Assembly (NCBI RefSeq): GCF_000247695.1
Contig: NW_004624732.1
Location: forward strand, 45,533,793-45,597,792
DNA length: 64,000 nt
Origin: Heterocephalus glaber
Lineage: Eukaryota; Chordata; Mammalia; Rodentia; Bathyergidae
Direction: 5' to 3'
The notes beneath the pieces were generated by a model. It was not told the origin of the DNA, ran no database searches, and saw only the letters and a list, made by a program, of their open reading frames with translations. Within the stretch, counting starts at the first letter, position 1. Each line of letters begins with the position of its first letter. The translations under genes were made by a program, and so were the position numbers. Of this stretch, positions 24,211-34,798 are shown piece by piece.

Positions 24211-24666
24211 AACAATTTTTAAACCTTGAATGAGATGTTAATTTTTCTTTTAAAAAATTTTAAGTTATATATAAACGTTTTACATAATCATGGAATACCA
24301 TGTAATGTTCAACAATGTGTATATGATTGCATAATATTTAAATTACAATACACATTTATCTCCACATTTATTATTTTTTGTGAAAACTTTCAAAATCCTT
24401 TCTTCTAGCTTTTTAAAAGTCATCTATACTCACCACAGTGTTCAATAGCATCCCAAGCTTCTTACGTCTTTCTAACTATATCTAAATACCAATTGTTCAA
24501 ACCTCTCTACCTCTCTCCATTCTACTCTCAACTTCTAGGAAATCAACTGTTCTAGACTCTATATATGAGTGAGTTCATGTTCTGCTGAAATGATGGTAAG
24601 TGGAGTCCTCTTCTATTGCTTCTAGGTTTGAAGATTTCTTGATCTTTTCTAGTCTAATTGACTTAA
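24211..24666. other. unassigned AT-rich DNA
   Basis: Bases 24420-24620 (ctcaccacagtgttcaatag; tatatgagtgagttcatgtt) faintly recall an antisense L1M 3' UTR, not strongly enough to call. Confidence 0.35.
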
Positions 24667-24680
24667 AAATAAATTGTACT

Positions 24681-24758
24681 GGACCGGGGATTTAGCTCAG
24701 TGGTCCTGTGCCTGCCTCACGAGCGAAAGGTCCCGAGTTCGATCCCCAGTACCAAAAA

Positions 24759-24791
<33 letters not shown>
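24681..24791 (+). mobile_element. ID-type SINE with (AAAT)n tail
   Basis: GGACCGGGGATTTAGCTCAG (A box) ... GAGTTCGATCCCCAG (intact B box), ending in an AAAT repeat. A perfect 14-base duplication AAATAAATTGTACT flanks it at 24667-24680 and 24792-24805. Confidence 0.93.
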
Positions 24792-24797
<6 letters not shown>

Positions 24798-24805
24798 ATT
24801 GTACT

Positions 24806-25329
24806 AAATCTGGGACAATGGGAAGGCTTTTTCCTCTGAGGGGCAATGGTGCAGGATATGAACAGCTCATATTTCTGTCATCAATAAGATCAGATAAGAA
24901 AATTCTCTGAATTGATTTATTGCATGATAAAATAAGTAACTTGTTTTTCATGATACGTTAGCTGGACTTAAATTTTGCAAAAATTGAGAAAAACAGATTA
25001 TTCTCTGTATTTCTTCTACAAATTAGAATTGGTCTGAGCTGGCTTTTGTGAATCTATCTATTAAGATAAACATTTGGCAAAAAACAGCATGTACTTTTAA
25101 AACAGTAAGAGATATTTTGGATCCTGAATTAGTGTCAGGGAAATAATATAGACATTCCCAAAGTTTGGCGATATTATTTCTGTTCTTATATTTCACATCA
25201 CTCATGGTACAATTACACACAGCATTTCTATATTTTTAAACAAAGAGTTGATATTCTTTTTTTCATAGTGTCCAAAGTTAAGGAAAGTGTGAAAACATGT
25301 ATTACAATTAATAACTCATGTTAGCATAT
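24806..25329. other. unassigned DNA
   Basis: No gene or repeat named. A 65-codon minus-strand frame at 25023-25220 has no recognisable features. Confidence 0.4.
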
Positions 25330-25535
25330 AGTGGTACCTCAGTTTATGAACTTAATTTGTTTTATGATTTTGGGGGAGATAATTGTGTTTATATTTTTGT
25401 GAGGAAGATGATCCTGGTTGTGTTTGTCACTCAATGTGGAGTTTGCAAACGAAGGCAAAATTTTGTTCAGTGCTTTTGTTTGTGAACCAAATTGTTTGCA
25501 AACAGAAGTATTCATGATCTGAGGAATTATTGCAT
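25330..25535. mobile_element. candidate inverted-repeat element (MITE-like)
   Basis: The left end (gtggtacctcagtttatgaa) and the reverse complement of the right end (aattcctcagatcatgaata) share CCTCAG...ATGAA at the same spacing, giving imperfect terminal inverted repeats of about 25 bases. The element is about 205 bases long with TA-rich flanks. The 'GGTACCTCaGTtTatGAAC' end recalls ancient mammalian nonautonomous DNA transposons. The family is not identified. Confidence 0.4.
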
Positions 25536-25794
25536 ATAATTTTTAACCTTTATTTTTAATTCAGAAAAGTAGCAACTCAAACATACCAAATTCATTACTT
25601 TTCTCAGTGATTCTAATATCTATCCAGGTAATTCCAAAACAAAATGATTTTTTTGTTATTAAAGGTGTGTGTAAAAATAATCATTTTACATAAAATAATC
25701 CAATAATTCAGATAAATTCTGAAAACTTTTGCATTGAATTTTATTACTTATGTCTATGACTTTTGCTAAAATATTTTGTTTTAATTTTGTGTGT

Positions 25795-26010
25795 TTTGTT
25801 TTTATTGCAGTACTGGGTATCAATCCAATGAATTTCAATCCCAGTCTAGCCAAACAATCTTAACACTGAGATACATCCACAGGCCTTTTAAAATTTTATT
25901 TTGAGACAAAGTCTCTGAAAGCTGTTGAAGCTATCCTCAAACTTGCTATTACTCCACCCAGTGTTCCAAGAAACTGAGATTATATGTATAAGCCAGCACA
26001 CCCTGCTTAA
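25795..26010 (-). mobile_element. B1-ID composite SINE, antisense
   Basis: Reads in reverse: an ID part (gtactgggtatcaatccaat ... actgagatacatccacaggc), then an A/T linker, then a 7SL part (ttttgagacaaagtctctga ... agctatcctcaaacttgcta ... gagattatatgtataagcc). Same composite plan as 6738-6950, opposite orientation. Confidence 0.7.
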
Positions 26011-26748
26011 AATCAGTTTTTGATTTTCATTGTTTCATTGTTCTGTTTAGTGTAATAAAAGTATGTTTCATTTTATAAATAATATTTTATCACAGAATTT
26101 ATAAATATATAATATATAAATTAATAACATTTAAATCAGCAAAAATAAAATATGACAAAACATAACCTTAATACCTACATATTGTAGCTTCTAATATTTC
26201 AGATGAAATCTTGTAATTATTTACAAGCAAAATATAGATATGCCCTTATTTTTATCATTTAAAGTAACAATTCCCATAAACTTTTTACAAGCTTTAATTT
26301 CTAAAGATTTTATTGTATAAAACTTTTATACAAAAGTCGAGAAAGGATGATGTAGCTTTTTTTGTAATCTTTATTACTCAATCACTGATCTCCATCTTTT
26401 TATCTCAGCAAGTCACCTCATCCAACATACAACCCACATTAACATTTCCTAAATTTAGTTACAACCACAGACACTGCCAAATCTCTGATTGACTTTTCCT
26501 TACATGGGGTTTAATCCCATGAAGACCTATTTTTCATGAGATTAGGCCAGTTGTCTCAGAGTGTTTCACCCTCCAGATTTGTTCGGTTGCTAATTTACTT
26601 TCCATTGGTTGTTTTGGTTTATTGAATTTTGACATTTTATAGTATAGTATAAATAAAACAATTATTCTGGAATCTTCTGATTTTTTTCTTGATACCAGTA
26701 TGACTCTGAGGCAGTCAGTTAGCCTTCGGGCATCTCTCTCTCTAAATG
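26011..26748. other. unassigned AT-rich DNA
   Basis: No recognisable gene or repeat. Confidence 0.45.
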
Positions 26749-27151
26749 TATTTTTTATTCAATAAGTTTATTGGTACATTTTAGGTACACAGCATGATGA
26801 CATTCATCATTGGGAATTTGTAAATTTAAATGATATTTCTTGGTTCTTATTTTTTTTCCCCATTCCCCTGCCCTCCCTTCAACCCCTCCACCCCTCCCTA
26901 TTTACAAAGACTTTGTTGCCATTATTTTTCTTTTCTCATATTTATTCCTTTCCTTTCTTTCCTTTCTCCTCCCTCTCCCATTTCCCCTTCCCCTTTGCCC
27001 CTTTTCTTCCTATTCCACATTATCTATTATACATTTTAATCCTTATTTACACTTTCAGTTTCTCACACCAGAGGAACAATTCAGTATTTATACATGTGTG
27101 TCCTGTTTATTTCATTTAAGAGTATGGCCTCAATTTGCATCCATTTAGCAA
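26749..27151 (-). mobile_element. young-family L1 3' end, antisense
   Basis: The reverse of the L1 3' terminus (caataagtttattggtacat; tcattgggaatttgtaaat) precedes a long CCC/TTT tract that is the complement of the L1 polypurine 3' UTR, then text matching the end of ORF2 (tttcatttaagagtatggcc). TAAATGT occurs at both edges as an imperfect target-site duplication. The overlapping Pro/Phe/Ser-rich plus-strand frames are shadows of the pyrimidine tract. Confidence 0.85.
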
Positions 27152-27185
27152 TAAATGTTTTTAAAAATTAGGCAATTGAATTAAA

Positions 27186-27660
27186 AGGTTATTAGCTTCA
27201 TGTCACAGTGAAAAAATAACTGAGTGTGACACTATTAACTTAAAGGCAAAGAGGTTTGTTTTGGCTAATAGGCTTTAGTTGATAGTCACTTTGCGCCATT
27301 CTTTCTGGTCATGTGGTGAGGCAGAATATCATAGGAAGGAATGCATAGTGGACCAAAGCTGCTCACCTCATGTAAGACAGGAAGTCAAGAGAAGGAGGAG
27401 GGGTTGGGGACAAAATAAATCTTTCCAGCACTTTGCCCAAGAACCTACTTCCTGCATCTATACCCCGTCTTATAAGGTTTCACCACCTTCTGATAGCCCG
27501 TTTACTTCTGAATTCTTCAGTGGATTAAGTCGTTGATAAGGAGAGAGTCTTCATGATTTGATCACCGTCAAAAGGCTCCAATCTATTAACACTGCTGCCT
27601 TGAATAGCAAGCCTCAAAAGTACATGAGCTTTGAGGGGACATTTCAAATATAAACTATAC
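27186..27660 (-). mobile_element. MaLR-type LTR, antisense
   Basis: Shares the reverse MST-like plan with 22988-23464: 'aacttaaaggcaaagaggtt', 'tgttttggctaataggcttt', a purine-rich centre, 'catgagctttgaggggacat', 'ttcaaatataaactatactg'. Confidence 0.65.
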
Positions 27661-28349
27661 TGAAGTTTTTTACTACTTTTCTGAGTTTATTATTACATCG
27701 TTACAAAATCACGACTCAGTTTGAACACATAGTCTTCCAGTGACTTATTCAAGAGAAACATATCTTATCCAGGTATATATAGTGCAGCTGAGCTTTTAAT
27801 ATAATGACATAGATATTGATAACTGTGAATTACTTTACCAAAAATTATCATCAAATTTATTACCAATAAATTACTTCTGAAGATACATTTGCATGAATTA
27901 ATCTTAATTTTTATTTTTAAGTATTTCTCATAGTAATCTTAAAATCATTAATAAAAGAGTCAAAAAGTAACCTAGCCAACTCACAAGGGATTTTCATTAG
28001 TGTCAAGAATGAATTCTAGTTGTACTGATAAGAATGACTTTTAAATTTAAAATATTTAAATGAAAGATTTCTCTGGTGAAATTTACTGTTCAAAATACAA
28101 CCTTTGTCATTTCTTTATTAAATCCTTTTGTTACTAAATAATATTTAATACCTTAATAATAGATTAATGTCCTTCTATTTAAAGCATTTTCTCATAGACA
28201 ATACATAGATGGGAACTGCTTTTTGTCAAACAGATAAAAAATGTTAGTTTATTTGTTTTAATCATTCATATGTAATAAGATTAGGGATGTTGTCATGTAA
28301 TTTTCTCTTCTTATAGTGCCCATGTATGGCTTTGTTATTAAGCTAATAT
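27661..28349. other. unassigned AT-rich DNA
   Basis: No recognisable gene or repeat. Confidence 0.45.
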
Positions 28350-29427
28350 TAGCATCATAAAAGGAACTCAATTTTTGAGGAACAAGTTTGAGATTAATTG
28401 GGATTTCTTCCTTTTTAAATCTTGTCAGAATTCAATAATGAATCTATATAGTATCATTTACTGTAATTCAATTTTTATTACTGAGTCAATATTTTTTCTT
28501 ATCATTGGATTGTTCTAATTTCCATTTTTTTCACATTCATGCTTGATGTGTTAATGAATGCTAAGGATTTACCTATTTCTTACAAGTTTTACAATTACTG
28601 ATTTATAATAATTCATAGTGATTCTTCTGAATTTTATAATTCTAAGGTTATCATTTCTAATGTTTCCATTTACAGTTCTACTTATTATATACAATATTAT
28701 ATATTCTCCTTTTCTCTTTATCCATTTAATCATTCATTAATTTTGACTTTTCATAATACAACTATTATTTGTTGATCTTTCCTATTTTTTTCTAGTCTGC
28801 TTCATTTCAGCTCTAATTTTTCTTAGTACTTTCCTTCTGCTAAATTTGGCTTAGTTCATTCTTCTTATTCTACTCCCTGGAAGAACAAAATTAGGTTGTT
28901 TATTTGAGATTCCTTTTTTCTTAGTGTATTGATTTCTATGAACATCCCTTTTGAAACTACTTTCACTGCATATAAAGTTTTGTTAAATTCTTCCCATTCT
29001 CATTTGTTTCAAGATATTTCATGATTTTTCTTTTGAACTTTTTGAATCATTGGTTATTTTGCAATATGTTGTTTAATTTCTAAATATTTGTGGATTTTCC
29101 GATATTCTTCCTTTTCCTGATTTCCACTGTCATATAATTGTTCTAAAAGACATTTCATATGATTTTTAGTATGTTACATTTATTAGGTATATTTGCTTTG
29201 TGTTCCATATGATCTATATGATCTATCCTGGAGAATGTTCTTTGTGCACATAAAAAGAATGCATATTTTGCTCCTGTTGGCCACATTGTTTTGCAAAGAT
29301 CTCTGCAGTCCATTTAGTATATAGTGTTATTCAAGTCTACTATTTCCTCATTGATTTTTTTTTTAATCTGGATGATCTGGATGATTTATTCTGGTCTACT
29401 ACTAATACTGCATCCCGCTTTGTTTTG

Positions 29428-29560
29428 TTTGTATCTAGATGTCCACCCAAAGCTTCATGCAGTCATACCTGGGGCTTTTCAGAGGTTCCTTGATCTAGAA
29501 TGTGTGATGCTGGGATTAAGGATGTGATTCTGGGATTGATTCTTGGTGCAATTCTATGAT
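29428..29560 (+). mobile_element. MaLR LTR fragment nested in L1M
   Basis: TTTGTATCTAGATGTCCACC, 'aaagcttcatgcagtcatac', 'gggcttttcagaggttcctt' and 'gatgctgggattaagga' match the left third of the LTRs at 5600 and 23810. The right two thirds and poly(A) signal are absent. Confidence 0.75.
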
Positions 29561-29620
29561 TAATAGTGCATCACACTTCATTTCTATTTTGTCTATGGCT
29601 GGTCACCCTTACTGTCTTTT

Positions 29621-29705
29621 TTTTTTTTTTTTTGTACTGGGGATCAAACTCAGGACCTTGTGCTTGTGTGGCAGGTGGTGGAACCACTGAGCTAAATCCC
29701 TGGCC
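29621..29705 (-). mobile_element. ID-type SINE, antisense
   Basis: Poly(T) then GTACTGGGGATCAAACTCAG (reverse B box) ... ACTGAGCTAAATCCCTGGCC (reverse A box). Imperfect flanking repeats CACCCTTACTGTCTTTT (29604-29620) and CACCCTTTCTGTCTTTT (29706-29722). Confidence 0.9.
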
Positions 29706-30129
29706 CACCCTTTCTGTCTTTTGATTACCATTTGCAAGAATTTTCCATATTCCTTCCTGTCAAATTTTGCTATGTTTGTGGTTTAAAGTAACATTAGTGT
29801 CTTGTAGTGATCATATTATTGCACATTTCTTTTTATATAATCCATTTACCCCTTGTCTTTGGATTGGAAAATTTACATTTACAGTAAAATTACATTTACA
29901 GTAATTTTTATATGTAAGGACTTATTCTGGTCATTTGATTGTTTTATGTCCTTATTGAAGGTTATGCATTATTTTTTTTCCTCTGTGTGTCTCACTTTGT
30001 GATATGATTCATTGTGTTTTTTGTTATAATATACTTTAATTTCTTTTCTTTTTTTCTTTTTGCTTATCATGGGATTATATGAACTATTGTGTAATTTTAA
30101 CTCTATTTTAAGGTAATAACAAATTTACT

Positions 30130-30229
30130 TCAACTGCATACAAAAATTCCATCTTCAACTGGAAACTGGATAAAGAAAATGTGGTTTTTTTATAAAATTG
30201 AGTACTACTCAGCCATAAAAAATGAGAAA
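30130..30229 (+). mobile_element. L1 ORF2 3' end, sense, running into gap
   Basis: 'aactggaaactggataaaga' then 'ttgagtactactcagccata' is the conserved L1 ORF2 C-terminal coding text also present at 54330-54400. The rest of this insertion lies in the following run of N. Confidence 0.8.
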
Positions 30230-30582
30230 NNNNNNNNNNNNNNNNNNNNNNNNNNNNNNNNNNNNNNNNNNNNNNNNNNNNNNNNNNNNNNNNNNNNNNN
30301 NNNNNNNNNNNNNNNNNNNNNNNNNNNNNNNNNNNNNNNNNNNNNNNNNNNNNNNNNNNNNNNNNNNNNNNNNNNNNNNNNNNNNNNNNNNNNNNNNNNN
30401 NNNNNNNNNNNNNNNNNNNNNNNNNNNNNNNNNNNNNNNNNNNNNNNNNNNNNNNNNNNNNNNNNNNNNNNNNNNNNNNNNNNNNNNNNNNNNNNNNNNN
30501 NNNNNNNNNNNNNNNNNNNNNNNNNNNNNNNNNNNNNNNNNNNNNNNNNNNNNNNNNNNNNNNNNNNNNNNNNNNNNNNNNN
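30230..30582. other. assembly gap (353 N)
   Basis: An unbroken run of N. The element entering from the left is an L1 3' end, whose 3' UTR is G-rich, polypurine and repetitive. That is a plausible reason for the assembly failure. Frames that span it are artefacts. Confidence 0.98.
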
Positions 30583-31237
30583 AAAATATTTTAAGCACTA
30601 TTGTTATTGTATTAGAGTATTCTGAATTTGCAACATTGCTACTTTCATGTTTATCCATGTTGTAGTTAAGTTTCTTTCTTTTCTACTTGATCACATTATT
30701 TTGCCATTTCTCTTAAGACATATCATTGGATGTTGATCTTCCTTAGTTTTTGTTTGTGTAAGAAAGTATTATTTTCCTTTCATTCTCAAAAGACCAGTTT
30801 CTAGTTGTACTATTCTTATTTCTTGTCTTTCAGCTGTTTGTATGTATTATCTTAGTTTGTCCTGTAAGACTTTTGTCAAGAAATAGGCTGATACCCTTTG
30901 TAAGATTTATTTGTGTTTTTTAAGTTTCTTTTCTCTTGTTGCTTTCAAATTTCTTCTTATGAATAACTGACCATTTATAATTTAATTAAAACATTTCTCA
31001 ATGTTTTCTTCGGACTGATGGTATTTGGGTACTTTTCAACTAATGAAACTGTATATCTATATCCTTTCCAAGATTTAAGAAGTTTTTAGACATTATTTTT
31101 TCAGTTAAATTTTCTTTCCTCTTTCTCTCTTTCTTTCTAGTAATTTCATAATGCATATATTGTTGTGCTTCCTGGAATATTCTAAAATCTTGGGAAATTT
31201 TTTCATTTTTTATGCTATAGTTAGATTATTTTAGTAA

Positions 31238-31470
31238 CATTTTTAGCATTGTTATTCTTGCAGTGCTGGATATTGAATTAAGGGCCTCGTGCACTCTAAT
31301 TCAGTAACCACTAAGATACATCCCCAGATCATAGATGGTTTTAAATGACCTCTTTAAGTTTAAAGATTCTTACGCTTGAACATACATTTGTTTATTCTCA
31401 GTACCATGTTTTTCTTTTCTTTTCTTGTTATCCTCCTTCATTATCATCCTGAGTTGTTGGCATTACAGGT
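31238..31470 (-). mobile_element. B1-ID composite SINE, antisense, diverged
   Basis: An ID-like reverse piece (gcagtgctggatattgaatt ... ccactaagatacatcccca) is followed by a weak reverse 7SL piece (cctgagttgttggcattaca). The same order as the antisense composite at 25795-26010. Confidence 0.5.
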
Positions 31471-31850
31471 ATTTTTAAAATTATCTTTAATTGTATTCTT
31501 CACCTTTTGGACATATCTAAAAATGCTTCTTATTTTCCCACAAATTTTGGATAATCTATTCTTATTTTGATTTTTTAAAACTTTTATTCTTTCTGTATTT
31601 CAGTGTAAGTAATTTTAATTGACCTATCTTCAAGATCACTGATTTTTTTCTTGACTGTTTCAATTCTGGTTATTATCTCAAGAAAGATGTTCTTTATCTT
31701 TATTACTGTGTTTTCTACTCAAAGCATTTCCATTTAATTATCTTATAGTCTTCATGCTTCTCTTAAGATTACCAATCTAATTTTGTATTCTGTCCAAGTT
31801 TCTCTTACATTGCTTAATAAATTAATCATACTTACTTTAAATTATCTTGG

Positions 31851-33322
31851 AAATACATTATTATTGATATAATTTGAGAAAATAACTAGATGATAATTCA
31901 TAAACATAGCATCCAAGTTGAAAATGAATTTCATAATGTTGTATGAACAAAGTGGTGTCCATTGATTTTAAAATAATTTAAGTATCAATAATGTACCTCT
32001 GTATAACATAATCAATGAAATGATATAAGAAATGCAAATAATATAAGTTGTACAATGGAAATGGTGTTCAAAAAATGAAAGATGAAGATTTACTTGGATT
32101 CAATTTAAGTTGGATGAGCAGTAAATTTAATGAGTATTTTAACCCTAAATCACTAATTTCTTTTAGTTTTCTATTGTTTAAAATTGTACAATAAAATCTA
32201 AAGCCGTGTGAAACAAATTGGACAGAGACCAGCTTATATACAATCTGTCTAGTATTCTGTGGAGTTGTTCTAGTCACTGACAACCCTAAAATTACCAACT
32301 TTTCCTATACTATTTCCTTAAAATCTCATATATTTATTTCCACATCACTTGTTTATTAAAAAATAGTATCCAATTAATCTTTCATTCCAATACATTTTAT
32401 TTAAATTTCAGAAATATGTATTTAGCAAATATACATATCTACAAGCACACACATTTTTACAGAATTTACTGTCTGCACTATTTTGATGAACAAAGCAGAA
32501 AAATGCCCTATATCATATTGTTTGTCATCTGTAAAAAGAATAAATATATCAACAAAATTTATCACAGTGAGGATAGGTCCCACAACAGATGCCACTGACT
32601 ATTGATGCCTTCTCTCCTATACTTTTTTTTTTGTCCAGTTATTCTGATGAAACTGTTTTATAGTAGATCATCAAGAAAATTCCCATAAATAGCACAATAT
32701 GTTCAGACATTTTTTGACCTCTTCTTCATTTACAACAGTCACAGTGTTAGAGCATTTTCATCATCTCTTCTTTTTATTTAAATGGCTCCTACGGTCTAGA
32801 AAAATTAATTTACAATTAATATGCATCTGAAATATTTAATCAATAAGAAAGTTTTGTTTTCTGGGAGTTGCAAACAACACAAAAAACATTTTATTTATAC
32901 AACTACAGAACTCAGCCACTATATTTTCTAATATTATTATTTTTCTCATTCTGTTTCTTTTTGCTAGTACATTAATTAATCTTATTATCACATTTTGGCA
33001 CTGTAGGAACTGCAGAAGGGATAATTCTCAAAATAGTCTCCAAGACTAACAAATTACTTCTAGGAAATTTGTAGAAAAACATTAATAAACTTTCTTGTAT
33101 ATAACTAAACATTGACCATTAGATGCATTCTTAAGGCTACTACATCCTTTAATTTATGGCTTTTTGATACATTTTACGTACATATATTTACACACTATAA
33201 GCTAAGCATTTATAATTGTAGTTACATGGAAATCATTTGGAAAGTTGGTCATAAAACTAATATTTTCATTGTATTAGAATAATAAAATACTTGAATTGGC
33301 TGTAACAATATTTTTCATTTAA
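31851..33322. other. unassigned AT-rich DNA
   Basis: No recognisable gene or repeat. A 76-codon minus-strand frame at 32068-32298 lacks identifiable features. Confidence 0.4.
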
Positions 33323-33708
33323 TGTTATAGCTTGGTATGGTGTTGCGTGTGCTGGAACTCTTTAACAAGTGCAATGGTGTTAAGATGGTGGGGCCTTTGA
33401 AAGATGATTAGATCGTGGAGCACTTCTCTCAGAAGAAATTAATGCAGTTCTTGCAGACCTCGGTTAGTTCTCCAGCAACCAGGTGCTTAGAAAAGGGTGA
33501 ACCTGGCCCCTCCACTGAATCTTTGTTTCTTTTTTGCTTTTTCTGTCACCTTTCTTGAAGGTATCACTGCCATGTGATGTTATCCTTCATGAAGTTCTGA
33601 CCAAAAGCCAATGTTGGACTTCCAGAACTATGAAATAAATAAGCTCATTTTCTTTGTAAAATTCTCAGCCATAGGTAATTTATTATAAAAACAAACCAAA
33701 CTGAGACA
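33323..33708 (+). mobile_element. MaLR-type solo LTR
   Basis: Begins TGTTATAGCTTGGTATGGTG and ends AAACCAAACTGAGACA, with 'atgaaataaataagctcatt' as the poly(A) signal region. Plan and length fit MST/MLT1-like LTRs. Confidence 0.75.
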
Positions 33709-33844
33709 CTTATTTTTCACGGCGTTCCCCCAGGGAATATTTTTTTCTCACAATTTCCCTATTATATAATTTTAACACCGAAAATACTGGATGGCTATTT
33801 ATATAAAAAGGCCCAATAGAGGGCCACAAAGCTAATTTTTTTCC

Positions 33845-34045
33845 ATTAAGTTTACTAGTGCATTTTCGGTATACATAATGCTCACATTCACCCATTGGAA
33901 ATTTGTACCTGTACATGATATATCTTAGCTCTTCTTTTTTCCCTATTCCCCTTCCCTCTCTTCCATCCCTCCCTATTTACAAAAAACTTTGCTCTGTTTC
34001 TTCCTTCTTTTCTTATATTTTCTCAATGCTATTTTTTTTTTTTTC
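33845..34045 (-). mobile_element. L1 3' end, antisense, short
   Basis: 'aagtttactagtgcattttc', 'cacccattggaaatttgtac' and a C/T-rich tract (ttccctattccccttccctc) reproduce the start of the antisense L1 at 26749. It ends about 190 bases in, at a T run (34031-34044). Confidence 0.75.
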
Positions 34046-34376
34046 ACACTCAAGAGTAAATTGTCAGCACCCTCTGGGTGATACTGCCTCCACAAAGAAA
34101 TCCTGGTGTATAAAATAATGTCATAGGGGTTGCTTTACCATATCTTTTGTTCTATTTTATTAAAAAATCACATTAAAAATAAGAAAATTTTGCATGCAAA
34201 TAAAATAGACTTTCAAAATAAAATCCTTCTTATTTTAGTTGGTCTAAATGTCATTGCTATATCATTTTCTATATATAGCCATTTTGACTTAGCTCCATAA
34301 TCAGTACTTTTTAGCTGTATAACTTTGTACCATCAAGGAGTACCACTAGGATATATATTATGTAAATGAGGCAGAA
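34046..34376. other. unassigned DNA before the retrovirus
   Basis: AT-rich and unremarkable. Only the 15 bases after the T run are mixed-sequence before 'cagcaccctctgggtg'. Confidence 0.4.
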
Positions 34377-34798
34377 AATTAAGATGTAGCAAAGATGGCT
34401 GGGTAGATGCTTTCTGTTAATTAGAAAACCCCAGGACACATGAGCAAAACAGTTCCAAAGCCCTGCATGAGGACGTCTTGCAACACCTCTACCAGGTTTT
34501 CAGTAGGATCGCCCCGACCTGACATCAGCCTGAGGAGCAGATGACGTAAAACTGATGTTCCATACTGAGTTTTTGCCACTGTATTCTCTCTTGCATGGAT
34601 GTCTTGCCCTCATACTGTAGGGTGTACTCCTTTTCCTACATTTACTTGGCAGAAACTCACTCTGCAGAGCCTGTTTCTTTTGTCGCTTCTAATAAAAGTT
34701 TGGTATCTTTTGCACTTGTCTTGACCAGTTATTTACTCAGGACAGAAGAACCTAGAAGCCACTTTCAGGAGACTCTAGTACTACAAAACCTGATAGTA
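34377..34798 (+). mobile_element. 5' LTR of endogenous retrovirus
   Basis: Begins TGAGGCAGAAAATTAAGATG. It aligns along its length with 38014-38451: 'caaaacagtt', 'caaagccctgcatg', 'acatcag.ctgaggag', 'cagagcctgtttcttt', 'ttgtcttgacca' and 'agaacctagaa' are common to both. A poly(A) signal AATAAA lies at 34691-34696. The divergence between the two LTRs is obvious by eye, so the insertion is old. Confidence 0.85.

Larger units (their letters stand above)
28350..31850 (-). mobile_element. L1M-type LINE, antisense, heavily interrupted
   Basis: Reverse L1 text runs in order: 'gaatgttctttgtgcacata' and 'agaatgcatattttgctcct' at 29230-29275, 'gttattcaagtctactattt' near 29325, 'ttttgattaccatttgcaag' at 29719, 'ggattggaaaatttacattt' near 29863, and AT-rich text up to about 31850. 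It is broken by an LTR fragment, an ID SINE, a sense L1 piece with an assembly gap, and a B1-ID piece. No coding capacity. Confidence 0.65.

Noticed and set aside
23812..24215. Two overlapping minus-strand frames of 109 and 113 codons
   Set aside because: Both lie wholly inside an antisense-read MaLR LTR and share no protein similarity I can see.
26830..27148. Cluster of three overlapping Pro/Phe-rich plus-strand frames
   Set aside because: Shadows of the C/T-rich complement of an L1 3' UTR in all three frames.
30179..30665. Three long open frames across the middle of the window
   Set aside because: They are created by a run of N; only about 20 real codons flank it.
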